Source: Stutzerimonas stutzeri (GTDB taxonomy: Bacteria; Pseudomonadota; Gammaproteobacteria; Pseudomonadales; Pseudomonadaceae). From it: 64,000 nucleotides of DNA. Both the position numbers and the translations under genes were made by a program. Under the pieces are notes generated by a model that searched no databases, was not told the DNA's origin, and saw nothing but the letters and a program-made list of their open reading frames with translations. This document shows positions 1-9,167 of this stretch, piece after piece. Location of the stretch: contig NZ_CP036186.1 in assembly GCF_015291885.1 (NCBI RefSeq), forward strand, positions 2,555,001 through 2,619,000. Direction: 5' to 3'. The first letter of the stretch is position 1; the number at the start of each line of letters is the position of its first letter.

Positions 1-172
1 GTCCCTTGTTGCGGAGGACGACGGCCTCGCCGAACGACTGCTCGGGCGCGAGGAGATCTTCGGCACGCAGATTCCGCGTTCGCTCGCCTTCCGCGAAGCC
101 TTCGAGCGCAACCTGCTGCGGCTGCGCACGCTGGGGGTCAGCGGCACACTTGATCTGTTGCTGACGCAGTGA
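1..172 (+). CDS. Mannitol dehydrogenase family protein, C-terminal end (partial)
   Basis: Only the last 56 residues are in the window; the gene enters from the left edge and stops with TGA at 170-172. The tail carries the pattern REEIFG, then a stretch matching LAFREAFERNL and a final helix ending TLDLLLTQ. This resembles the C-terminal helix of long-chain polyol dehydrogenases (mannitol/arabitol 2-dehydrogenase, fructuronate reductase). Xylulokinase begins 12 bases downstream on the same strand, which fits the polyol operons of pseudomonads (mtlD followed by mtlY). The family is inferred from a short tail and from context, so the exact substrate (mannitol, arabitol or sorbitol) cannot be decided here. 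Confidence 0.65.
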   Translation, partial: SLVAEDDGLAERLLGREEIFGTQIPRSLAFREAFERNLLRLRTLGVSGTLDLLLTQ

Positions 173-183
173 CGGGGTGCGGC

Positions 184-1707
184 ATGTTTCTCGGAATCGA
201 TTGTGGCACCCAGGGCACCAAAGCACTGCTGTTCGACGCCGCCAGCGGGCGCGTGCTGGGCCAGGGCTCGGCGGCGCACACGCTCATCAGCGGTGCCAAT
301 GGCCGCCGCGAGCAGGACGTCACGCAATGGACAACCGCGTTCGCCACCGCGACGAAAGCCGCCCTTACCGAGGCCGGAGTGGACGGTCGCGAGGTACTGG
401 GCATCGGTGTGTCCGGGCAGCAACACGGTCTGGTCACGCTCGACCGCGACGGCCGGGTGCTGCGCCCGGCCAAGCTCTGGTGCGACACGGAGTCGGCTAC
501 GGAGAATCAGCGCCTGCTCGACTGGCTGGGCGGTGAACAGGGTTCGCTGCAACGCCTCGGTATCGTCATCGCACCGGGCTACACGGTATCCAAGCTGCTG
601 TGGATGAAGGAGCAGCACCCCGCGCTGTTCGCTCGCATCGCCCATATCCTGCTGCCCCACGACTACCTCAATTACTGGCTGACCGGGCGTTGCGTAAGCG
701 AATACGGCGACGCCTCCGGCACCGGCTATCTCGATGTGCGCACCCGGCAGTGGGCGTTCGACATCCTGCGGTATGTCGATCCCAGCGGCCGCCTGGAGGC
801 GGCGCTGCCGGAGCTGATCGAACCCCATCAGCCGGTCGGCCGGCTACGCCCCGAACTTGCCGGCCGGCTGGGCCTGAACTCCCAGGCCATCGTGGCGAGC
901 GGCGGTGGTGACAACATGATGGGCGCAATCGGCACCGACAACATCCGCCCCGGCGCGATCACCATGAGCCTGGGAACCTCCGGCACGCTCTACGCGTTCT
1001 CCGGGGAACCTAGGATCAGTCCGCAGCCATCAGTCGCGACGTTCTGCTCGTCCAGCGGGGGCTGGCTGCCGCTGATCTGCACCATGAACCTGACCAACGC
1101 CAACGCTGCGATACGCGACCTGCTGGAGCTGGACCTCGATGCGTTCAACGCGCTGGTGGCGCAGGCGCCGATCGGCTGCGAGGGCATCACGATGCTGCCG
1201 TTTCTCAACGGCGAGCGCGTCCCCGCCCTGCCCCAGGCCAGCGCCAGCCTGCACGGCCTGACCACGGAAAACCTCACCCGCGCAAACCTCTGCCGGGCCG
1301 TTGTCGAGGGCGTGACCTTCGGCCTGCGCTATGGCCTGGACTTGCTTCGCGAAAGCGGCATCCGCAGCGAGCGCATCCAGCTGATCGGCGGCGGCGCGAA
1401 GAATCCACTGTGGCGCCAGATAGTCGCCGACATGATGGCCACGCCGGTAGTCTGCACCCGCCACAGCGAGGCCGCGGCGCTGGGCGGCGCGATCCAGGCG
1501 GCATGGTGTCATGCACGACAGCACGACTCCGGCGCCAGCCTCGAAGCCATCTGCTCGCGCTGCGTCAGCCTGGACGAAGGCACCGCGGTCGCGCCAGTCA
1601 CCGAGTCGGTCCGGGCCTATGAGCAGGCCTATCGCCGCTATCGGCAGCTGGTGGCCAGCACTTACGGTGGGCAGACACCACCGGAGCTGACGCCGGTCGC
1701 CTCCTGA
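184..1707 (+). CDS. xylB: Xylulokinase (FGGY-family carbohydrate kinase)
   Basis: Cytoplasmic kinase expected to phosphorylate D-xylulose to xylulose 5-phosphate; 507 residues, normal for the family. The N-terminal phosphate loop GIDCGTQGTK begins at residue 4. The GGGDNMMG segment near residue 240 holds the expected catalytic Asp, GAITMSLGTSGT follows, and the second-domain signature GGGAKNPLWRQ lies near residue 402. I chose ATG 184 (MFLGID) because the reading frame also opens at GTG 169, which would overlap the upstream stop and has no ribosome-binding site. It lies directly behind a polyol dehydrogenase, so it probably corresponds to mtlY of the mannitol/arabitol operon. The fructokinase gene that often follows is absent; a strong hairpin follows instead. 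Confidence 0.92.
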   Translation: MFLGIDCGTQGTKALLFDAASGRVLGQGSAAHTLISGANGRREQDVTQWTTAFATATKAALTEAGVDGREVLGIGVSGQQHGLVTLDRDGRVLRPAKLWCDTESATENQRLLDWLGGEQGSLQRLGIVIAPGYTVSKLLWMKEQHPALFARIAHILLPHDYLNYWLTGRCVSEYGDASGTGYLDVRTRQWAFDILRYVDPSGRLEAALPELIEPHQPVGRLRPELAGRLGLNSQAIVASGGGDNMMGAIGTDNIRPGAITMSLGTSGTLYAFSGEPRISPQPSVATFCSSSGGWLPLICTMNLTNANAAIRDLLELDLDAFNALVAQAPIGCEGITMLPFLNGERVPALPQASASLHGLTTENLTRANLCRAVVEGVTFGLRYGLDLLRESGIRSERIQLIGGGAKNPLWRQIVADMMATPVVCTRHSEAAALGGAIQAAWCHARQHDSGASLEAICSRCVSLDEGTAVAPVTESVRAYEQAYRRYRQLVASTYGGQTPPELTPVAS

Positions 1708-1742
1708 GGCGCAGCGCTCGGTCACAGGCAAACGGTCATAAA

Positions 1743-1775
1743 AAAGGCAAAGCCACGGTGTGTGGCTTTGCCTTT
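1743..1775. terminator. Bidirectional rho-independent terminator
   Basis: A 14-bp perfect stem (AAAGGCAAAGCCAC with its complement) closes a 5-base loop and is flanked by A and T runs on both sides. It lies between the convergent xylB and acyl-CoA dehydrogenase genes and can serve both. Confidence 0.88.
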
Positions 1776-1799
1776 GGTCCTTTCCCCCGGGACGACGCC

Positions 1800-3026
<1,227 letters not shown>

Positions 3027-3126
3027 GGGCGACAACCTTCTGGCAGGTAATGTTTTGTAGTTTTGAATGCTAGAGGAGGCCTGGTGATTTATCTAAGCTA
3101 TTTTCCTCGTGTATAAACATTCATCA

Positions 3127-3141
3127 CCGATATATGATCGG
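3127..3141. promoter_or_regulatory. Inverted repeat in the divergent acyl-CoA dehydrogenase/LysR promoter region
   Basis: CCGAT and ATCGG flank a 5-base centre, 32 bases before the LysR start codon. This is a plausible regulator site in a divergent LysR promoter, but the arms are short and could be chance. Confidence 0.3.
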
Positions 3142-3172
3142 CGAATTCCGATACACGCCGGAGAGCACAACA

Positions 3173-4084
3173 ATGAACCTGAACAAGGTCGATCTGAATC
3201 TATTCATCGTCTTCGACGCCATCTACACCGAAGCGAACCTGACACGCGCCGGGCAGATCGTCGGCATCACCCAGCCCGCGGTTTCCAACGCCCTCGCCCG
3301 CCTGCGCGAAACCTTCAACGATCCGCTGTTCGTGCGCACCGCGCAGGGCATGGTGCCGACGCCGATGGCGCAGAACATCATCGGCCCGGTGCGTAATGCG
3401 CTGCAGCTGTTACGGGTTTCGGTGCAGGAAAGCCGGACCTTCAGCCCGGCGCAGGCGAACAAGACCTTCCGCATCAGCATGACTGACCTCACCGAGGCGG
3501 TGATGCTGCCGCCGCTGTTCCAGCGCCTACGTCGCCTTGCACCGAACGTGAAGATCGAGAGCATGCTGGCCAAGCGCCGCGAAACCACCAAGGAACTGGC
3601 CGCTGGCCGCCTGGACTTCGCCATGGATGCGCCGCTCAACACCGATCCACAGGTGCGTCACGTCAAGCTGCTGGAAGATCGCTACATCTGCGCCATGCGC
3701 CGCGGCCACCCGCTAGCCAAGGACAAGCTGACCCTGGAGCAGTACCTGTCGCTGTCGCACATCCATATTTCCAGCCGCCGCAGCGGGCTCGGTCTGGTGG
3801 ATCTGGCACTGGGCAAGATGGGTCTGCAGCGCAAGATCGCCCTGCGCTCACAGCACTACCTGATGGCGACCCAGGTGATCGACCAGACCGACATGGCGGT
3901 GACCGTTCCCGAGCGTTTCGCCCGGCGGCACAACCTGCACCAGGTCGACTTGCCGGTGGACATCATGCCGCTGGAAACCCACATCTACTGGCATGAAGGC
4001 ACCGATCAGGACCCGGCCAACCGCTGGATGCGCGAGCAGATGATCGAGATCGCCCAGCAGGTCACCGCGCAGCAGGATCTCTGA
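3173..4084 (+). CDS. LysR-family transcriptional regulator
   Basis: 303-residue LysR-type regulator. The N-terminal winged helix-turn-helix (about residues 5-65) contains NLTRAGQIVGITQPAVSNAL and ARLRETFNDPLFVRT, the usual LysR signature, followed by a linker helix and a periplasmic-binding-like effector domain. ATG 3173 (MNLNKVDLNLF) is preferred over the upstream in-frame ATG 3134 because GGAGAG lies eight bases before it and the family begins at this point. It is transcribed away from the acyl-CoA dehydrogenase at 1800-3026, so it most likely regulates that gene and itself. The effector-domain ligand cannot be read from sequence. Confidence 0.9.
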   Translation: MNLNKVDLNLFIVFDAIYTEANLTRAGQIVGITQPAVSNALARLRETFNDPLFVRTAQGMVPTPMAQNIIGPVRNALQLLRVSVQESRTFSPAQANKTFRISMTDLTEAVMLPPLFQRLRRLAPNVKIESMLAKRRETTKELAAGRLDFAMDAPLNTDPQVRHVKLLEDRYICAMRRGHPLAKDKLTLEQYLSLSHIHISSRRSGLGLVDLALGKMGLQRKIALRSQHYLMATQVIDQTDMAVTVPERFARRHNLHQVDLPVDIMPLETHIYWHEGTDQDPANRWMREQMIEIAQQVTAQQDL

Positions 4085-4090
4085 TTCCCT

Positions 4091-4108
4091 GGCGGGTGAA
4101 AGCCCGCC
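4091..4108. terminator. Short hairpin between convergent LysR and gntR
   Basis: GGCGGG and CCCGCC pair around a 6-base loop in the 24-bp gap between two converging genes. No long T run follows on either strand, so efficiency is uncertain. Confidence 0.45.
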
Positions 4109-5129
4109 TCAGGCGCTGTCGCGCATTACCACTTCGAAGCCCACATCGATACAGCGCTCGGCAGGCTGCTGACCTCGCATCAGGCTCAGCAGCATCTGCG
4201 CCGCGAGTTCGCCGATCTCGCCACGCCGGGTGCGCACCGTGCTCAGCGCCGGATGCATCCAGGCTGCGGCCGGCAAGTCGTTGAAACCGGCAATTGCCAA
4301 CCGCCCCGGCACTTCGAGCCCCAGCTGATGGGCGCGAAACAGCGCCCCGAGGGCCAGGTCGTCGTTGTTGAAGAACACCGCGTCGATCTGCGGATGCTGC
4401 GCCAGCAGCCGATCCAGCAGCTCCGCGCCAAGTCCGATGGACGACAGCTGCGGCGTCAGCAATTCCAGAGTTGGCTCATAGCGACCCGCCTGGCGCATGA
4501 CCTGACGGTAGCCTTCGGCGCGTTGCAGGGTGCGCGGGTCCAGCTGAGCGGCGGCGAATGCGACGTGGCGGTAACCGCGCTCGAGCAAGGTGCGGGTCAT
4601 GGCGACGCCATGCTTCCAGTTGCGAGAAGCCGACGCAATAGTCATCCGGCCGCTCGCTCAGCTCCATTAGCGTAACCATCGGTGCGGTGTAGTTGGCCAG
4701 CACTGCACGGGCGGCATCGCTGCGCACGAACCCGGTGATCAGCAGGCCGGCCGGCTGATGCGCCAGATAGGCACGCAGCAGTCGTTCGTCCTCTTCGGGG
4801 CGATAGTGGCTGACGCCAATCATCATCTCGTAGCCCGCCGGCATCAGCACCCGCTGGATGGCCTCGACGGTGTCGACGAACACCGCGTTGGACAGCGAGG
4901 GGATGATCACCGCCACCAGATTGGAACGCGAACTGGCCAGGCTGCGCGCCGCCGGATGCGGCACGTAACCGAGCGCCTTGACCGCCTGCTCGACACGCTC
5001 ACGCAACGCATCGGAAACGAGATCCGGTTGCGACAGCGCGCGGGAGGCTGACATCAGTGAGCAGCCGGCGTTGCGCGCGACATCGGACAGGGTTACCCGC
5101 TCGGCAGAGCGGCGACGGCGTGTGGTCAT
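4109..5129 (-). pseudogene. gntR: LacI/GntR-type gluconate repressor, disrupted by a frameshift
   Basis: The two halves of a LacI-family repressor lie in different frames. The first half (from ATG 5129) has the helix-turn-helix VTLSDVARNAGCSLMSASRA and the core domain down to DYCVGFSQLEA. The second half continues with AMTRTLLERGYRHVAF, DAVFFNNDDLALGA and AIAGFNDLPAAAW to the stop at 4109. Removing one base near 4610-4611 (in the context GAAGCATGGCG on the coding strand) restores a continuous protein of about 339 residues, the normal GntR length. It is the last gene of the gluconokinase-TRAP operon, so the intact form would be the gluconate-responsive repressor of that operon. As written, it would give a DNA-binding domain with a truncated sensor. 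A sequencing error is possible. Confidence 0.85.
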
Positions 5130-5187
5130 GCGCGTTCCATTGGTCGAAAGCGGCGGATTCTAGCAGCGGGCATTCTGGGGGCGCCTC

Positions 5188-6183
5188 CTAAGGTGCGGCC
5201 TTTTCCACTTCGGCCTGCACCTGATCGAACAGGTCCTGGCCGACCGCATCGATCACCGTCTGGATCGCCGGCTGCGCCTGCTCGCGCATGCGCTGGATCT
5301 CCTCGGGACTGACCTCGTTGATCTGCATGCCGCGCTCCTTCAGCGCCGCCAACGCCTGGCTGGCCTCGCGACGGGTGTCCTCGCGCTCGGCATCGCGTGC
5401 CTTTTCCGCAGCGTCCATGAGGATGCTCTGCTCGGTCGCGGACAGCCCGTCCCACCAGCGCTTGGACACCGTGACGATCCAAGGGCTGTAGACGTGATTG
5501 GTCACGCTCAGGTACTTCTGCACCTCATAGAACTTGGACGAGAGAATGGTGTTGTAGGGGTTTTCCTGGCCGTCGACCGCCTTGGTTTCCAGCGCGGTGA
5601 ACAGCTCGGAGAACGGCAGCGGCACCGCATTGGCGCCCATGCGCTTGAAGGTGTCGATGAAAACCGGATTGGGCATCACGCGCAGCTTGATGCCCTCGAA
5701 GTCCTCGAGCTTCTCGATCGGCCGCGCACTGTTGGTCACGTTACGAAAACCGTTCTCCCAGTACACCAGCCCAACCAGTCCCTTCTCCTCGAGTTTGTCC
5801 ATCACCTGCCTGCCTACCGGGCCGTCCAGTACCTGATCGGCCTGGCGCGGGTCGGTGAACAGGAATGGCGTATCCCACACCGCCATCTCCTTGCTGATGC
5901 CGACCAGCGTCGCGGTCGAGCCAACCATCATCTCCTGCGCGCCGCCGATCAGCGCGTTCTGCATCTGGTCGTCCGAACCGAGGCTGGCGGAGGCGAAGGT
6001 ACGCACCTTCAGCTTGCCGCCCGAGGCCTTGGCCACTTCCTCGGCAAGCAGCTTGGCCGCCCTGCCCTGGTTGCTGTCTTCGTTGAGCCCGTAGCCGAAG
6101 CGGATCATGCGTGGCGTATAACCAAGGCTGAGTGTGCTGCCGAGCAAGGCGGCAGCCAGGGTGCTGATGAGAAGTCGTTTCAT
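5188..6183 (-). CDS. dctP: TRAP transporter solute-binding protein (DctP family)
   Basis: Periplasmic binding component of a TRAP transporter; 331 residues. The N-terminus MKRLLISTLAAALLGSTLSL is a plausible signal peptide, though no clean AxA cleavage site is visible. The segment KLRVMPNP contains the conserved ligand-carboxylate Arg of DctP proteins (Arg168), followed by NAVPLPFSELFTALETK and VDGQENPYNTI, typical of the family. ATG 6183 has GAAGG nine bases upstream. It is the third gene of an operon with gluconokinase-DctQ and DctM. Context therefore suggests a gluconate-like sugar acid as ligand, an inference from the kinase and the gntR gene, not from the binding site. Confidence 0.92.
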   Translation of the reverse strand: MKRLLISTLAAALLGSTLSLGYTPRMIRFGYGLNEDSNQGRAAKLLAEEVAKASGGKLKVRTFASASLGSDDQMQNALIGGAQEMMVGSTATLVGISKEMAVWDTPFLFTDPRQADQVLDGPVGRQVMDKLEEKGLVGLVYWENGFRNVTNSARPIEKLEDFEGIKLRVMPNPVFIDTFKRMGANAVPLPFSELFTALETKAVDGQENPYNTILSSKFYEVQKYLSVTNHVYSPWIVTVSKRWWDGLSATEQSILMDAAEKARDAEREDTRREASQALAALKERGMQINEVSPEEIQRMREQAQPAIQTVIDAVGQDLFDQVQAEVEKAAP

Positions 6184-6245
6184 GTCGCGTTACCTTCTTG
6201 TTGTTGGACGTTGGGTTGTTGAGCGCTTGAATTGCAAGACCGGCG

Positions 6246-7523
6246 CTACCGCAGCCAGGCCAGGGGCACGGTGATGATCGAAGGCACGGCGATGAGCAGC
6301 CCGACGATCACCAGATAGATAAGGAAGAACGGCATCACGCCGCGCACCAGGGTTTCCATGCGCAATCGGCCGATACCGCCGACCACGTTGAGCACGGTGC
6401 CCACCGGCGGTGTGATAAGTCCGATGGAGCCGATCAGCACGAACATCACGCCGAAGTACACCGGGTCGATGCCGGCCTTGATCGCGATCGGTGCCAGCAC
6501 CGGGCCGAGGATCAGGATGGTCGGCGTCAGGTCCAGCACCATGCCGACAGCGATCATCAGCAGCATGATGGCGACCATCAGCAGCTTCGGATCCTGCGCC
6601 AGCGGGCCGAGCATCGCGGCGATCTCGTCGGGCAGTTGCGCCAGGGTGATCATGTACGCGGACACCGTCGCGGCGGCGCAGAGGAACATCACCGAGGCGG
6701 TGGTGCGACTGGCACGGGTCAGTACCTCGACCAACCCGGTCCAGTTCAGCTCGCGATACAGCAGGGTCGAAACGGCCAGGGCATAGACCGCGGCGACCAC
6801 TGCCGCTTCGGTCGGGGTGAACAGGCCGCCACGCAGCCCGCCGACGATGATCACTGGCAGCATCAGCGCGGCAGCACCGTCGACCAGCACACGACGGCGC
6901 TCGGCGGCGCTGGCCTTTTCCTGCTTCGGTTCGTCGATCCGCCGGGCGATCAGCGTCCAGGCAACGATTAGGCCCATGCCCATGATCAGCCCCGGCACCA
7001 TGCCGGCGAGAAAGAGCTGGCTGATCGAAGTACCAGTCACCACGCCGTAGATCACGAACGGCATGGAGGGCGGGATGATCGGCGCGATGATCCCGCCCGC
7101 CGCCACCAGACCCGATGACGAACTCAACGGGTAGCCGCGCTCGCGCATCATCGGCAGCAGCAGCGTCGCCAGCGCGGCGGTATCGGCCAACGCCGAGCCG
7201 GACATGCTCGCCAGCAGCACCGAAGCGGCAATCGCCACGTAACCCAGGCCGCCACGCTTGTGACCGAAATAGGCCTGCGCCATGGCGATGATGCGCCGCG
7301 AGATGCCGCCGGCATTCATCAGTTCGCCAGCCAGGATGAAGAACGGCACCGCCAGCAGCGGGAAGCTGTCAGCGCCGGCCTGAAGATTCTGAGCCAACAG
7401 CTGCACGTCCCAGAAATCCAGGTACCACATCAGCACCGAGCCGGTGAGCAGCAGCGCGAAGGCGATGGGCATGCCAAGCGTCATGAAGCCCAGCAGCGAT
7501 GAAAGGAAGACGACGACGGTCAT
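6246..7523 (-). CDS. dctM: TRAP transporter large permease (DctM family)
   Basis: 425-residue inner-membrane protein, almost wholly hydrophobic, about 12 predicted membrane segments, normal DctM length. Family stretches include PLLAVPFFILAGELMNAGGI, SGSALADTAALATLLLPMM and IIPPSMPFVIYGV, with a C-terminal repeat containing TPPVGTVLNVVGGIG. ATG 7523 has GAGGA seven bases upstream. It is the sodium-coupled channel subunit and needs a DctQ small subunit. Here the only DctQ is the C-terminal half of the upstream gluconokinase fusion, with 51 bases between the two genes. Confidence 0.95.
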   Translation of the reverse strand: MTVVVFLSSLLGFMTLGMPIAFALLLTGSVLMWYLDFWDVQLLAQNLQAGADSFPLLAVPFFILAGELMNAGGISRRIIAMAQAYFGHKRGGLGYVAIAASVLLASMSGSALADTAALATLLLPMMRERGYPLSSSSGLVAAGGIIAPIIPPSMPFVIYGVVTGTSISQLFLAGMVPGLIMGMGLIVAWTLIARRIDEPKQEKASAAERRRVLVDGAAALMLPVIIVGGLRGGLFTPTEAAVVAAVYALAVSTLLYRELNWTGLVEVLTRASRTTASVMFLCAAATVSAYMITLAQLPDEIAAMLGPLAQDPKLLMVAIMLLMIAVGMVLDLTPTILILGPVLAPIAIKAGIDPVYFGVMFVLIGSIGLITPPVGTVLNVVGGIGRLRMETLVRGVMPFFLIYLVIVGLLIAVPSIITVPLAWLR

Positions 7524-7574
7524 ACAAGGTCCTCGGTTGGGCAGTGCCCGTATTGTTCTGAATGCGGCGTCGCT

Positions 7575-8705
7575 TCAGTCCGCGGTGACATTCGCAGCGG
7601 CGGTGGCCGATGACTGATCGCGCCGCCAGACATTGACCAGCTGCACCAGCGCCAATACCGCCAGCGCGACCATGCTGGCGGCCACGGGCAACATCGCCAG
7701 GCCCAGCGGGTAGCCGACTACCGGGCTGTTGATGGTCCAGCCGAACTGCATCTGATTCCAACCACCCCAGGCCGCCAGGCAGCTCGCAGCTGCCACCAGC
7801 AGCCAGCTGAGAGAGTCGACGACGCGGCGGAACAGCCGAGGAAAACGGTCGCGCAGCATGGAAAAGCTCATCAGCTCGCCGCGGCGCATGCTCGAAGCGA
7901 CGCCGACAAACACCAGCCAGACGAACGCCAGCCGCGACAGCTCCTCGGCGCCCGTCCAACCGGTGCCGAAGGCGTAACGCAGCACCACGCTGGAGAACAC
8001 CACGACGACCATGAAGGCCATCAGCGCGGCCATCAGCCAGTCGGTCAGACGGTCGAAGTGTTGTGCGACCGTGCCGCTGTAGATCGGCTCGTTGGTCAAA
8101 GGCGGCGCAGTGGTAGCGCTATCAAACGGACGCGAAGAAAGATCGACACGGGTTTCGATCAGCTCATCCAGACCGGCGCCCTGCATCCAATCGACGATGT
8201 AGCGCAGAACGACTTCGCGGGGCTGGCTGGCATCCACGGTCAATACGCCGGGTTCGCCCTCGGGTGATTCGAGGGTGGCGAATTGGCTGTCGACCAGGGA
8301 AATCGGCATGAAATGCCCCGCCCTGCCACCGACTCGCTGTATGGCGGTTTCGTAATCGATGGCCAGATGGGCGAAACGCAGCTCCGGGACCGCGCTGCGC
8401 AGCAACTCCCGGTAGCTGCGCTTGAGCGCCGAGCAAGCCAGCACGAAGCCGCTGCCCGCCGCCAGGGTGCGTTGCATTTCGGCGATCAGCGCGTGTAGCC
8501 ACTCCACGCGATCGGCGTCGGACAGCGGCGTGCCGGCACGCATGCGCGCCACGTTCTCTGCCGGATGAAAGTTGTCCGCTTCGATATGCGGCAGGCCGAG
8601 CGCATCGGCGACGGCGTGGCTGGTGTCCGTCTTGCCGGAACCGCTGACGCCCATGACGACCAGAACCGGAAGCGCGGAAGCCTTTGAGGTATGCACTGAA
8701 GGCAT
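7575..8705 (-). CDS. Gluconokinase fused to TRAP small permease (GntK-DctQ)
   Basis: One uninterrupted 376-residue frame. Residues about 12-180 are a GntK/IdnK-type gluconokinase (D-gluconate to 6-phosphogluconate): P-loop GVSGSGKT at 19-26, then PHIEADNFHPAENVARM, FVLACSALKRSYRE and GHFMPISLVDSQFATLE. Residues about 180-215 form a polar linker. Residues about 216-365 are a DctQ small TRAP permease with four membrane segments and the signature GAEELSRLAFVWLVFVGVAS. DctQ normally has its N-terminus in the cytoplasm, which places the kinase on the correct side. Both halves look complete (about 175 residues for GntK, about 150-160 for DctQ). It leads the operon with dctM, dctP and gntR. A plausible role is uptake coupled to phosphorylation. 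Confidence 0.93.
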   Translation of the reverse strand: MPSVHTSKASALPVLVVMGVSGSGKTDTSHAVADALGLPHIEADNFHPAENVARMRAGTPLSDADRVEWLHALIAEMQRTLAAGSGFVLACSALKRSYRELLRSAVPELRFAHLAIDYETAIQRVGGRAGHFMPISLVDSQFATLESPEGEPGVLTVDASQPREVVLRYIVDWMQGAGLDELIETRVDLSSRPFDSATTAPPLTNEPIYSGTVAQHFDRLTDWLMAALMAFMVVVVFSSVVLRYAFGTGWTGAEELSRLAFVWLVFVGVASSMRRGELMSFSMLRDRFPRLFRRVVDSLSWLLVAAASCLAAWGGWNQMQFGWTINSPVVGYPLGLAMLPVAASMVALAVLALVQLVNVWRRDQSSATAAANVTAD

Positions 8706-8738
8706 GCGAGGAATCCATTGTTTTGCTTGTTTGGCTGG

Positions 8739-8754
8739 ATGTTAGCGCTATCAC
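8739..8754. promoter_or_regulatory. Candidate GntR operator upstream of gntK-dctQ
   Basis: ATGTTAGCGCTATCAC is a 16-bp near-palindrome with one asymmetric pair and a central GCGC, the form recognised by LacI-family repressors. It resembles the GntR site of enterobacteria (TGTTA-N4-TAACA). It lies 34 bases before the gntK-dctQ start codon, where it would block transcription. The cognate repressor gene at the end of the operon is frameshifted. Confidence 0.7.
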
Positions 8755-8880
8755 ACATCACGATAGAACTACCGCTCGTCGACCATACGGTCACGAAACG
8801 GCTGTTTTCGCACGGCATTGCGATCGACTTTCGCGGCGGCACGACTACAATCGCGTCCCTTGTAATCGAGGACACCAAGC

Positions 8881-9159
8881 ATGCCCAAAGCCATGTGCCG
8901 CCACATTCTGGTCAAGACCGAGGCCGAAGCTGCGCAGCTGAAAAAGCGCATCGCCAATGGCGAAGCATTTGACGTGCTGGCGCGCAAGTACTCGACCTGC
9001 CCGTCCGGCAAGAAGGGTGGCGACCTCGGTGAAGTGCGCCCCGGGCAGATGGTGCGCAGCATCGATCAGGTGATTTTCAAGAAGCCGCTGCGCGAAGTGC
9101 ACGGCCCGGTAAAGAGCCAGTTCGGCTACCACCTGGTGCAGGTGTTCTACCGCGACTGA
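8881..9159 (+). CDS. ppiC: Peptidyl-prolyl cis-trans isomerase, single-domain parvulin
   Basis: 92-residue cytoplasmic parvulin-type prolyl isomerase without signal peptide, the length of E. coli PpiC. The family pattern is complete: CRHILVKTEAEAAQL at the start, FDVLARKYSTCPSGKKGGDLGE in the middle, and a final GPVKSQFGYHLVQV. GAGGA lies nine bases before ATG 8881. It is transcribed alone, divergently from the gluconate operon and convergently with zapE. Confidence 0.95.
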   Translation: MPKAMCRHILVKTEAEAAQLKKRIANGEAFDVLARKYSTCPSGKKGGDLGEVRPGQMVRSIDQVIFKKPLREVHGPVKSQFGYHLVQVFYRD

Positions 9160-9167
9160 GCCAGCGC

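Noticed and set aside
4600..4625. Programmed ribosomal frameshifting in gntR
   Set aside because: There is no slippery heptamer, no downstream pseudoknot candidate, and LacI-family repressors are not known to use it. A simple one-base insertion explains the site.
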